A program made the translations under genes and the position numbers. From assembly GCA_012033495.1 (NCBI GenBank), contig JAAUQT010000002.1, positions 1 through 64,000 of the forward strand: DNA of 64,000 bases. The letters are read 5' to 3'. This stretch comes from Cyanobacteria bacterium RM1_2_2 (GTDB lineage Bacteria > Cyanobacteriota > Cyanobacteriia > Elainellales > Elainellaceae). Below are positions 53,501 through 62,652 of this stretch, in pieces. The stretch's first letter is position 1. Every line of letters begins with the position of its first letter. The notes beneath the pieces were generated by a model. The model searched no databases. It was not told the DNA's origin and worked only from the letters and a program-made list of their open reading frames with translations.

Positions 53501-53629
53501 GTGTGTACACCAAGTCTCTTCTACATGGTGTTTCATACGAATTCACCTAGGGAGCAACCTTTCAAATGAAAATCCTCTACTTAAAGCGCTGACGCGGATT
53601 CGAGCGGCGTTCTCTTAAGAAAATTGTGG

Positions 53630-54685
53630 CTAGCGTGAGTACCGTAATTGGGAGTACAAACCAGAGCATGACGCTACTGTAAAGGGTAAACTATCGTGCT
53701 GGGTTGAAGCCAAGATTAGATAAACCGTATAGGCAATGTAGTAGCCCATGAAGATGGAGCCTTCCCAGCGGGCAATCAGGTTGCCAGTGAAGAACACTGG
53801 GAGACAGGCAATTGCCACGGCAATCATGACTGGAATATCGAAACCCAAAGCCGCATCTGAAACCGCAATTCCCGCAGGAGCAACAGTTCCTGACAGCCCC
53901 AGCACTGCCAGAATGTTGAAAATATTGCTACCAACTACGTTGCCTACCGCAATATCGCGCTCACCTTTCAAGCTCGCCACTACGGATGTTGCTAACTCTG
54001 GTAGCGAAGTTCCGGCAGCAACGATCGTAAGCCCAATCACCAGTTCGCTGATGCCAAAGGCACGAGCAATTGTAACGGCGCTGTCTACCAACCAGCGAGA
54101 ACCCAAAACCAGCAAAACTAAACCCAACAGAATGTAACCTACATTAATCAATAGCTGCTTCGTTGACCGATCGGATGCATTAGGCTGTTGCCCATATTCC
54201 TGGCTATATTCTGCCTGCACCTCTGGGTTGGATTCGCTACGACTTTGGTAGATTTGAAAAATGGTGTAGGTTACGGCAAGCGTGAATAGAATAATTCCGT
54301 CAACGCGGCCGATGGTGCCATCTAGCCCAAACACCAGCATCAAAATCGACACGCCAATCATGATTGGCACATCCAGTCGAATCAACTGCTGAGCCACAAT
54401 CAGCGGAGATAACAACGCCGACAAGCCCAGGATAAACAGCACGTTGAAAATATTGCTGCCCACCACATTCCCGACTGAGATATCTGCTTGACCTGCGAAG
54501 CTGGCGATCACACTGACTGCCATCTCAGGCGCACTTGTGCCGTAGGCCACAATCGTCAACCCAATCACCAGCGGCGAAATTCCGGCAATGATTGCGATTT
54601 TAGATGCCCCTCGCACCAGAGCTTCTGCACCAAGCACCAACAGTGCTAATCCGGCAATTAACAATAACAGCACTGTGATGCTCAT
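53630..54685 (-). CDS. Calcium/sodium antiporter, CaCA family (YrbG-like)
   Basis: 351 residues with about ten transmembrane helices in two inverted halves. Each half has the alpha repeat: GTSAPEMAVSVIAS and VGNVVGSNIFNVLF in the first, GTSLPELATSVVAS and VGNVVGSNIFNILA in the second. The acidic residues (GTSxPE) that bind Ca2+ are present in both. A hydrophilic loop lies between. It should exchange Ca2+ for Na+ or H+ across the cytoplasmic membrane. ATG start at 54685. Confidence 0.93.
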   Translation of the reverse strand: MSITVLLLLIAGLALLVLGAEALVRGASKIAIIAGISPLVIGLTIVAYGTSAPEMAVSVIASFAGQADISVGNVVGSNIFNVLFILGLSALLSPLIVAQQLIRLDVPIMIGVSILMLVFGLDGTIGRVDGIILFTLAVTYTIFQIYQSRSESNPEVQAEYSQEYGQQPNASDRSTKQLLINVGYILLGLVLLVLGSRWLVDSAVTIARAFGISELVIGLTIVAAGTSLPELATSVVASLKGERDIAVGNVVGSNIFNILAVLGLSGTVAPAGIAVSDAALGFDIPVMIAVAIACLPVFFTGNLIARWEGSIFMGYYIAYTVYLILASTQHDSLPFTVASCSGLYSQLRYSR

Positions 54686-55120
54686 ATTTCTTTACTCTCA
54701 GTTCAATCATGTGGGGTTTCAACGGTTAGGAGATTTCTAGGAAAAAGTTGTTGCCACGTTGGGGCAGTGGACTCAGTCTTGCGTCGCCCAGATGATTGAT
54801 CTGCAAAACCTGCCCGTACCAGGGGAGAGGGTTTCCTAGAAATTAGTGCTCACTAGCTTCTCGTGAGCGGCTTCCCGATCAGCAGATTTGGTCTCTAAAT
54901 CCCTGGGTAGGGTTAAGAAAACAGGCGTTGCTGAATGAAAGCTTAAACGATGATGGCTCCGATATCCCCCTCCAGCCCTCAAAATGGGAGCCTAGGAAGA
55001 TCCGGAAGCCCCCAAGTTTGGCGGGTTGGGGGGCAAATGCATCCCGTGAATCAGCAACGCCGAAAAGCACTGCTTAAAGCCAAGTTTTAAGCCAATGCTG
55101 TCTTAGCAAGGTGGAGCAGC
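54686..55120. repeat. 435-base gap with two repeat-type blocks
   Basis: ATCTGCAAAACCTGCCCGTACCAGG (near 54799-54823) belongs to the GGGGCAGGTTTTGC hairpin family. The block 54955-55040 is of the CCCCC/GGGGG palindrome type. No gene. Confidence 0.45.
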
Positions 55121-56293
55121 TTAATACTGCGGCACCGAGGAGTCAACTTCTTGGCTCCAAGCGTTGATGCCACCTTTGACATTGATGCCGTCAATACCTG
55201 ATTCTTTCAGAATGCCAATGGCTTTTGCAGAACGACCACCCAGTTTGCAATGAACAATCAGTTTGTGACCGTTCAGCAATTCTTTGACCTTGGCGGCTCC
55301 GTCTCCGTTTTCAATATCGGGAAGCGGCACGAGCACAGAACCAGGAATTTTGGCAATTTCGTATTCATTAGGGTTGCGGACATCCAGCAGAACATAATCG
55401 TTTGCGCCGCTGTCTAGAATTTGCTTGAGTTCTTGAACTGTAATTTCTTCCATAGATGCCTGCTGTTGAGCTTCTGCTGCTTTGGCTTGCGGAATGCCGC
55501 AAAACTCTTCGTAGTCGATCAGTTTTTCGATCACAGGGCGCACCGGATTCGGGCGCAGTTTCAACTCACGGAAAGACATATTCAGGGCGTTATACAGCAG
55601 CAGCCGTCCGCTTAAGGTATTGCCTTGCCCCAAGATAATTTTAATCGTCTCAGTGGCTTGGATCGTACCAATGATGCCGCATAGAACACCCAGCACACCG
55701 CCCTCAGCGCAAGAAGGAACCAATCCGGGTGGCGGTGGTTCGGGATACAGATCGCGGTAGTTGGGGCCCTCTTCATAGTTGAATACGGTTGCTTGCCCCT
55801 CAAACCGGAAAATTGAGCCGTAGACGTTGGGTTTGTTCAAAAGCACGCAAGCATCGTTGACCAGATACCGCGTCGGGAAGTTATCCGTTCCATCAACGAC
55901 AATATCGTAGGGTTCGACGATACCCAACGCATTTTCAGCGCTGAGGCGAGTTTCGTACAGATCAATCTGACAGTGAGGGTTGATTTCCAGGATACGGTTT
56001 TTGGCAGATTGGATCTTCGGCTTGCCGACCCAGGACGTGCCGTGGATCACCTGCCGCTGAAGGTTTGAGCTATCTACAATATCAAAATCAACAATGCCAA
56101 TTCGCCCAATGCCAGCCGCCGCCAAATAGAGCAGCAGGGGGGAACCCAGCCCGCCCGTCCCAATACACAAAACGCTGGCGGCTTTTAAGCGCTTTTGCCC
56201 CTCTAACCCCACCTCTGGCAGGATTAAATGGCGCGAGTAGCGCTCATACTCGTCTTTGCTCAATTGGATCTCATCCAAATTTGGATTTAGCAT
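55121..56293 (-). CDS. moeB: Sulfur-carrier adenylyltransferase/sulfurtransferase MoeZ
   Basis: 390 residues from the ATG at 56293 (MLNPNLDEIQLSKDEYERYSRHLI); the extra 17 residues of the longer frame are not family-like. N-terminal ThiF/MoeB E1-like domain: GTGGLGSPLLLYLAAAGIG nucleotide loop, DGTDNFPTRYLVND. C-terminal rhodanese domain (about 285-390) with the catalytic loop HCKLGGRS. The enzyme adenylates the C-terminal glycine of MoaD/ThiS-type carriers and loads sulfur on it for molybdopterin, thiamine or thio-nucleotide synthesis. The next minus-strand gene upstream encodes a JAMM peptidase, a known partner in such systems. Confidence 0.93.
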   Translation of the reverse strand: MLNPNLDEIQLSKDEYERYSRHLILPEVGLEGQKRLKAASVLCIGTGGLGSPLLLYLAAAGIGRIGIVDFDIVDSSNLQRQVIHGTSWVGKPKIQSAKNRILEINPHCQIDLYETRLSAENALGIVEPYDIVVDGTDNFPTRYLVNDACVLLNKPNVYGSIFRFEGQATVFNYEEGPNYRDLYPEPPPPGLVPSCAEGGVLGVLCGIIGTIQATETIKIILGQGNTLSGRLLLYNALNMSFRELKLRPNPVRPVIEKLIDYEEFCGIPQAKAAEAQQQASMEEITVQELKQILDSGANDYVLLDVRNPNEYEIAKIPGSVLVPLPDIENGDGAAKVKELLNGHKLIVHCKLGGRSAKAIGILKESGIDGINVKGGINAWSQEVDSSVPQY

Positions 56294-56497
56294 GGTAACT
56301 CTGTGAGATGAAGAGAGATTAAGGGTTTCAGAACTGATGCACAAGCTAACCCCTCCTCAGTTTTCCGGTCAAGGAAGTCTAAGGTTTGCTTCCCGCAAGG
56401 GGAGATTCAGGGGCAAGGGCGTCAATCCTGACAAAGTTTGAGGGGATGAGACGGATGACTTTTGCCTCTCTCTATTAAAGCAGGTCTAGTCCAGGAA

Positions 56498-57019
56498 CTA
56501 CGATTGGGCTGTTAGACTCAACATTTCTTCAGCCTCGAATTGGTTTTGTTCGTTCAAGCACCAGCATCGTGTCTCTTGGGCTTTGCCCTGCACCACTGAC
56601 ACAATGATGTAAGAGTAGCTTGACCACGCAACCGCCCGATCGCTCTCCGAGGGCACAGCCGCCTGATCAGGATGGGAATGATAGACGCCAATAATTTCTA
56701 GATTCTGTTCTCGCGCTTGGCGTTGCGCCTGAAAAATTTCGCCAGGATCGATCCAGTAACGCCGGATTTTGGTCATCTTGTCCTGATTCGTCTCCGTCAG
56801 TTCTGCCATGGCCGCAGCCGCTTCTAGATTCCAAGCATTTTGAGTTTGCCACACTTTGACCAAACAGCGCACCTGAGGCTGTTGGCAGCGGTTAACCTGG
56901 CCAAGCAACAAGCCGCAGCATTCTTCTGGGTAAGTTTGTTGAGCATGAGCCGTAATGGTTTCGATCTGCTCGGCAGTATACTTGAGCACTACGGGTTGCC
57001 TCCGCAAAAAATAGAACAT
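56498..57019 (-). CDS. M67 family (JAMM) metallopeptidase
   Basis: 173 residues. JAMM zinc motif: E33 in PEECCGLLLG, H114-x-H116 (YHSHPDQ) and D127 after a ten-residue spacer (SESDRAV). Prokaryotic JAMM enzymes of this size (Mec+ type) trim C-terminal residues or adducts from sulfur-carrier proteins. The gene lies 200 bases upstream of moeZ on the same strand, matching that role. Cys34-Cys35 near the active site are unusual but not unprecedented. Its start is 17 bases from the end of the dienelactone hydrolase gene. Confidence 0.9.
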   Translation of the reverse strand: MFYFLRRQPVVLKYTAEQIETITAHAQQTYPEECCGLLLGQVNRCQQPQVRCLVKVWQTQNAWNLEAAAAMAELTETNQDKMTKIRRYWIDPGEIFQAQRQAREQNLEIIGVYHSHPDQAAVPSESDRAVAWSSYSYIIVSVVQGKAQETRCWCLNEQNQFEAEEMLSLTAQS

Positions 57020-57035
57020 TGCCGTAAAAAATGCG

Positions 57036-57722
57036 TTATTCCACGGTAATTAACCGCTGTTGCAAGAAGGCTACCGTCCGGTTCCAAGCGTCCTCGGCCG
57101 CCGCAGGATTGTAGGCTTCGGGGCGGGTGTCGTTGAAAAAAGCGTGTCCAGCATTCGGGTAAACATGAGCTTCAATGGTTCCGCCAGCCTGCTGAATTTG
57201 GGCTGCTAACTGCTGCACGGCTGCCGGCGGCACAAAATCGTCTTGCTCGCCAAACAGCCCCAACACCGGAGCCGTCAGCTTAGAAAAATCGGGATGAACA
57301 TTGGGATGGATGCCATAGAAATCGACGACGGCTCCAATTTGATCGCTGACGGTCGCTGCCAGCAGCGCCAACTGTCCGCCTAAACAAAACCCCACAACCC
57401 CAAGCTTTTTATGCGTCACGCTAGGATGCTTCAGCAAGCAATCAACAGCAGATTCTAGCTCTTTTGCAGTTTGCTCAATGTTCAACGCCATAAACATGCG
57501 CTGAGCTTCATCGGGCGACGTTGCGGTTTCGCCTTGGTATAAATCGGGCGCAAGGGCAGCAAAACCCGCCTCAGCAAATCGATCGCTAATGGACTGAATG
57601 TGCGGCACAAGCCCCCACCATTCCTGAATCACAATCACTCCCATGCCCAGCGGATTTTCAGGAATCGCCAGATAATAATTCGTTCCAGGAATCTGCTGCC
57701 CCACGTTGCCTCCTTTTACCAT
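57036..57722 (-). CDS. Dienelactone hydrolase family protein
   Basis: 228 residues. The alpha/beta hydrolase triad of the family is visible: Cys in GFCLGGQ, Asp in GEQDDFVPP, and His in NAGHAFFND. Canonical dienelactone hydrolase opens dienelactones in chlorocatechol breakdown; cyanobacterial versions have no such pathway and the real substrate is unknown. ATG start at 57722. It is directly upstream of the JAMM gene and could share its transcript. Confidence 0.9.
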   Translation of the reverse strand: MVKGGNVGQQIPGTNYYLAIPENPLGMGVIVIQEWWGLVPHIQSISDRFAEAGFAALAPDLYQGETATSPDEAQRMFMALNIEQTAKELESAVDCLLKHPSVTHKKLGVVGFCLGGQLALLAATVSDQIGAVVDFYGIHPNVHPDFSKLTAPVLGLFGEQDDFVPPAAVQQLAAQIQQAGGTIEAHVYPNAGHAFFNDTRPEAYNPAAAEDAWNRTVAFLQQRLITVE

Positions 57723-57798
57723 TGATTTTTGATCATCCTTATCCTAGCGGGGATGGGAAAAATTCGGGTTAAGAGATAATTTTGCCCTGAAATTGCGC

Positions 57799-57912
57799 TG
57801 AGGAGATTTCTGAGCTATCTCGCTGGAGTGGGGCAGGTTGTTGAGGCAGGTTTTGCCCAAAGGATAGGTTGCAGGCGAGGATTGCAGGACTAAACCGGCC
57901 CGCACAGGGATT
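57799..57912. repeat. Dispersed inverted repeat, GGGGCAGGTTTTGC family, copy 4
   Basis: Begins with TGAGGAGATTTCTGAGC as in copy 1, contains GGGGCAGGTTG and GGCAGGTTTTGCCC, and ends with CCGGCCCGCACAGGG. It lies in the gap between the hydrolase and the histidine phosphatase. Confidence 0.6.
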
Positions 57913-57992
57913 TATAGCTTCCATAGCAATCCTAAAATGATTCGTGAAGGCAAGATTCCGGGGATCTGAATGGCTACATGATAGAAATCTGC

Positions 57993-58574
57993 TTATAGGA
58001 AAGTGCGCATTGCATAGGGAAGATGACCCGTATCGTTGTGGGAAATCAGCATAGTTCTGCCGTCTGTTTCAATTAATACTTCGCTGATACCGCAGTTGTG
58101 GATATCGGCGTTAATCCAAGCTTCTGGAGATACTTGCAGCGCTCGGCAAATTAAATAGCGTAAGATATTACCATGACAGACCAAAACATCGTACTCTTCC
58201 CTGTCCTCAGTTGCTGCAAAGTAATGTGCAAAGACGTATTCTAACCGCTGTTGATTTTCCTGAACTTTTTCCGGTGAAAGGTTGGCAGCCCAAGCAAGAG
58301 GGCGAGACGGAACGCAGGGAATACATTCCCTTAATAGGGCGGTTGAATGTAGCGGCACATGGGGCAACTGTTTGGCAATCAGTTCAGCAGTTTCGGTAGC
58401 GCGTTTGAGATCGCTGTGGTGAATGGAGGTAATTGGCAGTTGGGCTAACCGCTTTGCGGCTAAGTGGGCTTGTTGGCGACCTAGCTCCGTCAAATAGCCA
58501 TGCGCATCCTTAGGTTGGGTTTCTGCATAAGCGGTTTGTCCATGACGTACCAAATAAATGATTTTTCGCCCCAT
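57993..58574 (-). CDS. Histidine phosphatase family protein
   Basis: About 193 residues from the ATG at 58574 (MGRKIIYLVRHGQTAYAE). The RHG motif provides the phospho-accepting histidine. SIHHSDLKRATETAELIA and VCHGNILRYLICRAL hold the other active-site residues. It belongs to the phosphoglycerate-mutase-like phosphatases; the substrate could be a sugar phosphate, a nucleotide or alpha-ribazole phosphate. The 239-residue longer frame starts in a non-conserved stretch and is rejected. Confidence 0.88.
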   Translation of the reverse strand: MGRKIIYLVRHGQTAYAETQPKDAHGYLTELGRQQAHLAAKRLAQLPITSIHHSDLKRATETAELIAKQLPHVPLHSTALLRECIPCVPSRPLAWAANLSPEKVQENQQRLEYVFAHYFAATEDREEYDVLVCHGNILRYLICRALQVSPEAWINADIHNCGISEVLIETDGRTMLISHNDTGHLPYAMRTFL

Positions 58575-58959
58575 AGCTTCATTACTTTGGTTGAATTTTG
58601 ACAGTTGAATTTTGACAGTAGGTGTCTTCACTATCGCATTTGCAAAGTGCAAAACTCGAAGGGGTAAGACCAATTCGCATTGACAGAATTCGATCTGGTC
58701 AGATCTTTGCATTCCTGGTCTAAGAGACTATTTTTGAACAAACATAAATGCTAGACCTCGCTCTGTGGCTCAATCATCCCTAACCCCTCTGACAAAAGCT
58801 ACCGTGTACACCCATCCTGCAATGTGGATTCAAACCCCTGTCTGATCCGCCTCCATCTCCCTTTTTCGAGATGCGAAACCGCTTCCCGCAGGGTAAGAGA
58901 ATTTAGGGTGATTGCAACCTGGATTTACAAACAGTCTCTAAACCTTATTCTGATTAAGT

Positions 58960-60543
58960 CTAGACTGTGTAGATGGGTACGCCCAACAGCTTTTCAAACA
59001 GCGCGAGTCGCTGGGTTTCGGCTGCATCGTAAACGCCGTAAACCTTGGGAAGCCGACCCGTAGCGACCAAAATGCTGCGAATTTCGGGGTTGTTAAAGCT
59101 GTTGAGATTGCGGTTCGTCAAAAGCGCCAAGCAAGCCGCGATCCCCACTGCCTGCCCGACGGCTACATTGTATTCGATGATGCGTCCTGCTGTGCTAGCA
59201 TTGCCATCAAACCCCGATCCGGGGCCCAAAACCGCTAAATTAGGGACATTTTTCAGCAGCGCGTGTTTTATGCCCACATTGAAGAGCGGTTTTTTGAACG
59301 TCGGAGCAGGAGCACCCACTTCAACCGCCCGCTGATCGAGTCCCTCAATGCCGCCACGAGCATCAAACGCATAGCCAAATGTGCCAAGAGCTTCGTAGTC
59401 ATAAACACCACCTGCCATCATTTGAGCGCCCGTCAGCGGCACAACGGCATCTGCAATGTTTCCAGCATGACGGATATATAGCTCTGAAGCCCGTTTCACC
59501 GCAGTTGCCCCCATGCTTTTTAGCCAGCGCTCCACATAGCCAAACTCGTTCAGCATCGCTTGTGTGGGTTTAGCGTTGTTGCGAGCCAGCGTTTCTGCCT
59601 CAGCCGCCGTGACAAAAAACAGCAGACAGTTCCAAGACAGCCGGTTTGTTCCTGGCAAGATGGCAATATTGGCGTTGTCAAACACTGCGCCAGTTTCAGC
59701 CAGGGCCATTTTAGTGCCACGAAAGGAATGATAAGCAATCGATAAAGCCTTGCTGTAGATATCTACATAATCTTTCCCGATGTCCATCCGCTTGAGGCGA
59801 CCGTCTGCAAAATAGAGATCCCGCACGATCCGCCGTTTATAGTCCGGATCAGATCCGGCGACAATATCAAGCCAGCCCTGCGCTTCAGCATCATTTGGGT
59901 TGGTAAAGCGACGTAAATAGGCATCTTCAGTCGATCTGAGGGTTGGGGTGCTCAGCCCTTCGGTCTCAAACACTAGCGTCACCGAGAGTTCGGCCGTAGG
60001 CAAGCCCAGACTGGCAAAACCAGGCAGTTTTTTGACCCCCGCTAGCTGCGCCAACTCAGCGTTCACCGTACAGTCAAAAAACTGTCGCCCTAAATAGGTT
60101 TCGCCGCGCTTCAGCTTGATGCCAGCAATTTGAGCGCCACTCATGACCAGCGAATCCACATCCACTAGACTAAGAATGTCTACCCCTGATTCAGCTAGCA
60201 TTTGTCGCAACACGGTATTGGCGCGACCCGGATCGAGCGACACTTTGACCACTCCGGCGCGAGTGATAAATTCCTTGTAGATGGCAGGCGGATCGCCAAA
60301 ATCATCCAACTGCAATGCTTGCCGCACCCCAAACGGCACACTGCTGCGATCCAAATAGGCGAGCCTGCCCCGCACCAGATGGCCGCCCACCCCTTCCTGT
60401 GAGTTGCCCTTAAACATCAGTAAACTGGACGGAAATTTGTTCATGCGACGGCGATATTCCCGTGCGGCAGTCACAATTGCCAGAATGCCAGGAACCTCAT
60501 CACCAAAACAAATAAAATCGTAGGAGCGAGTAGATTGGGTCAT
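58960..60543 (-). CDS. FAD-dependent oxidoreductase
   Basis: 527 residues. N-terminal dinucleotide fold with a relaxed glycine motif (DFICFGDEVPGILAIVTAARE), then a second FAD motif near the C-terminus (VPNLAVLGPGSGFDGNASTAG). The middle is typical of the FAD-dependent oxidoreductase group that includes xanthan-lyase-like proteins. GxGxxG is replaced by GDEVPG, which is usual in that group. Substrate unknown. ATG start at 60543; no operon partner. Confidence 0.82.
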   Translation of the reverse strand: MTQSTRSYDFICFGDEVPGILAIVTAAREYRRRMNKFPSSLLMFKGNSQEGVGGHLVRGRLAYLDRSSVPFGVRQALQLDDFGDPPAIYKEFITRAGVVKVSLDPGRANTVLRQMLAESGVDILSLVDVDSLVMSGAQIAGIKLKRGETYLGRQFFDCTVNAELAQLAGVKKLPGFASLGLPTAELSVTLVFETEGLSTPTLRSTEDAYLRRFTNPNDAEAQGWLDIVAGSDPDYKRRIVRDLYFADGRLKRMDIGKDYVDIYSKALSIAYHSFRGTKMALAETGAVFDNANIAILPGTNRLSWNCLLFFVTAAEAETLARNNAKPTQAMLNEFGYVERWLKSMGATAVKRASELYIRHAGNIADAVVPLTGAQMMAGGVYDYEALGTFGYAFDARGGIEGLDQRAVEVGAPAPTFKKPLFNVGIKHALLKNVPNLAVLGPGSGFDGNASTAGRIIEYNVAVGQAVGIAACLALLTNRNLNSFNNPEIRSILVATGRLPKVYGVYDAAETQRLALFEKLLGVPIYTV

Positions 60544-60729
60544 AAATTAAAGAGGTGCGTAGAGACGTGATGGGCGTGCCTGATAGGGTTCGCCAACGGG
60601 GTTTCGCAGATTGAGCGGATCAAAGGGTGGGTTGTAACACCCTAAGCAAGGACAATTGCAGCTTTAGACAAGATTTGTATACCGGATGACTGCATGGGCT
60701 GACAAGACGCTAGCAAACGGCGCAGGCAA

Positions 60730-60807
60730 TGGCAAGGGACAGTGGCAAGGGACAGTGACAAGGGACAGTGGCAAGGGACAGTGGCAAGGGACAGTGACTA
60801 GGGACAA
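60730..60807. repeat. 13-bp tandem repeat upstream of a histidine kinase gene
   Basis: Six consecutive copies of TGGCAAGGGACAG with single-base changes (TGACAAGGGACAG, TGACTAGGGACAA). The array ends 21 bases before the ATG of the histidine kinase and lies within its leader. Not a CRISPR: units are contiguous and shorter than 20 bases. Confidence 0.9.
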
Positions 60808-60828
60808 TCACGAGGAGTAAAGGGACGG

Positions 60829-61692
60829 ATGATGGACGACTTGAAAGAAGCTTTGTCGGCTCAATCGGATCAAGAGTCTGAAATTCAGCGTTTGCGAGCC
60901 GAATTACAGCGTACCCAGCTTGCCTATCACATGGCGAAAGAGGCAGAACAGTTTAAGGCAGGTTTTTTGGCTCGCACTTCCCATGAGCTTCGCTCGCCGC
61001 TCAATAGCGTGATGAGCTTACAGCAGTTAATTTTGTCAGATTTGTGTGAGGATGCGGACGAAGAACGGGAATTTGTCGCTCAGGCTTACGCAGCGGCTCA
61101 GAAGCTACTCAACCTCTTAGATAAACTAATCAGCGTTTCTAAGGCAACCTACGGCACTGAAAAGCTCCACCTACAGCCAGTTCTCCTCGAAGATGTGTTT
61201 ATGGAAGTGCAGAGCCTAACCATGATGCCAGCCCAAAACCGCAGCCAACGGCTGGAGATTGAATATCCCGATCCTGATGTGCAGGTGATCGCCGATCCGC
61301 GCTGGCTGCGGCAGGTGCTTGTTAGCCTCGTTGATACGCCCATTGCGTTGATGCAGGAGGGCACAATCCGCGTGACTTCTCAAGTTGAGCCTGCCGAAAA
61401 CATGGCTCACATTCAAATTGAAGACGAGCGCCCTGCCAGCTTTTGGAGCGAGCCAATTGATTTGCTGCAATCTTTGCAGACACGCGGGCAAATTTCCGAT
61501 GCGGCTGGAAAACAAGCTGCCCAAACCCTTCCCGATTTGCTAGAACAATCTCCTTCTCCTGGCATTTCGCTGCTCGTAAACCAGACCCTCATTGACCTGA
61601 TGGGCGGACGGTTGGAAGTGCTGCAAGTGTCCACATCGGCTGAAGCAAAGACCTGCATTCAATGCTCGATGCGGCTTGCAGGGGAAATGTAG
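60829..61692 (+). CDS. Histidine-kinase-like protein with degenerate ATPase domain
   Basis: 287 residues, no transmembrane segment. An N-terminal coiled coil (15-45) leads into a HisKA dimerisation domain with H52 in ARTSHELRSPLNSVMS. The C-terminal part follows the HATPase path (ADPRWLRQVLVSLVDTPIAL) but the N-box asparagine is not present, the DxGxG G1 box reads EDERPASFW, and the glycine-rich lid is missing. So it may not autophosphorylate; it could act as a phosphotransfer or scaffold protein. GAGGAG (60812-60817) and AGGGA precede the ATG-ATG start. Confidence 0.8.
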   Translation: MMDDLKEALSAQSDQESEIQRLRAELQRTQLAYHMAKEAEQFKAGFLARTSHELRSPLNSVMSLQQLILSDLCEDADEEREFVAQAYAAAQKLLNLLDKLISVSKATYGTEKLHLQPVLLEDVFMEVQSLTMMPAQNRSQRLEIEYPDPDVQVIADPRWLRQVLVSLVDTPIALMQEGTIRVTSQVEPAENMAHIQIEDERPASFWSEPIDLLQSLQTRGQISDAAGKQAAQTLPDLLEQSPSPGISLLVNQTLIDLMGGRLEVLQVSTSAEAKTCIQCSMRLAGEM

Positions 61693-61708
61693 AACAATTG
61701 TCTAGAGT

Positions 61709-62260
61709 CTAGAACGGTAAAGAACGTTGAGTGAACTGAGTTACCTTTGCAGTTGTAGTCTTCTTGCTGTTTGTTTCAGGCACCCACTCAAGCCGATCGC
61801 CTTTAAAGTCAGGATGAAGAGCGGCCAGTTTTGGAATCATTTCTAGAGCCGACTCATAATAGTGCTGATCAATTTCAATTCCCAAAGCGGTGTAACCAAC
61901 CGCCGCCGCTGCCGCAATCGTTGAGCCAGAACCCATGAAGGGATCAAGCAAAATGCCTTCTCCTAGCGGCAATAAAGATCGCACAATGATTCGCATAAAT
62001 TGCTGAGGTTTCAGACATGGATGATCGGAAATTTCCGTTTCGACAACAGGAGTTCGAGTGCTAGGTATCGCTTCAGGCAGGGGTTTGCCTATGGCAAGAC
62101 GGCGCAACCCCCCTGTTTTCCACTGACGCAGATTATCGGCTACAGTCCGCTCACTGATCGGTTTACGAAATAACATCCAAGGTTCGTAGGCGCTTCGAGG
62201 CGTAACACAAACTTCTGGAAAGTCTTGTTCTGCCCCTTTAGAGGTAAAAGCAACTGTCAA
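61709..62260 (-). pseudogene. DNA methyltransferase, C-terminal half only
   Basis: 183 residues of a beta-class N4-cytosine/N6-adenine methyltransferase. The SAM-binding motif I DPFMGSGST is present, preceded by the block YEPWMLFRKPISERTVADNL and RTPVVETEISDHPCLKPQQF. The catalytic motif IV (DPPY type), which should lie upstream, is missing. The only start is a TTG at 62260 in a region shared with an oppositely reading endonuclease fragment. Inactive as it stands. With the fragment on the plus strand it is the remains of a divergent restriction-modification pair. Confidence 0.75.
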
Positions 62261-62597
62261 TGTTACAAAGGGAGGGGAAAGTCACAACGGACACAGCGGT
62301 TGGCATACGATTGTGTGCTATGAAATTAACGAAAAATGGGACATTGATTTCACACTCATCATGTTTGCTAATCTGAATGGGCATCAAGCGGCTGAACCTG
62401 ACTGGGAATATGTGAAGAGTACCATCAACGTGGAAACTGGCAGCCAACGTACCGAAACTTACATCACCAATCTTTTTGGTAAAACAAAACTTCGTGATGG
62501 TTCAGTTTATCTAGACCCTACGAAAGTAAACCATCGTCGTTGGCGTCAAGCACGAAGAGGCGACAAAACTGCTCCTCCTTGGTCAATCTTCTTCTAA
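62230..62597 (+). pseudogene. Restriction-endonuclease-like C-terminal fragment
   Basis: Plus-strand frame open from 62190 without a proper start. From about 62232 it reads APLEVKATVNVTKGGE, then GHSGWHTIVCYEINEKWDID and later TGSQRTETYITNLFGKTKL. LEVKAT fits the E-x-K half of a PD-(D/E)xK nuclease site; the preceding Asp half is gone. The style (WHTIVCYEI..., KLRDGSVYLDP) is like type II restriction enzymes, but I could not name the family. An internal GTG at 62313 would give only 94 residues. It overlaps the 5' end of the methyltransferase fragment head to head. Confidence 0.5.
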
Positions 62598-62652
62598 AAG
62601 ATTGTTCAACCCCGTTTAAACTCACCATCAGTACGACTGCAACCCTTGTACT

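Noticed and set aside
62313..62597. Intact 94-residue gene
   Set aside because: The frame is open well upstream of the GTG and homology-like sequence continues there, so this is the tail of a longer lost protein rather than a small gene.
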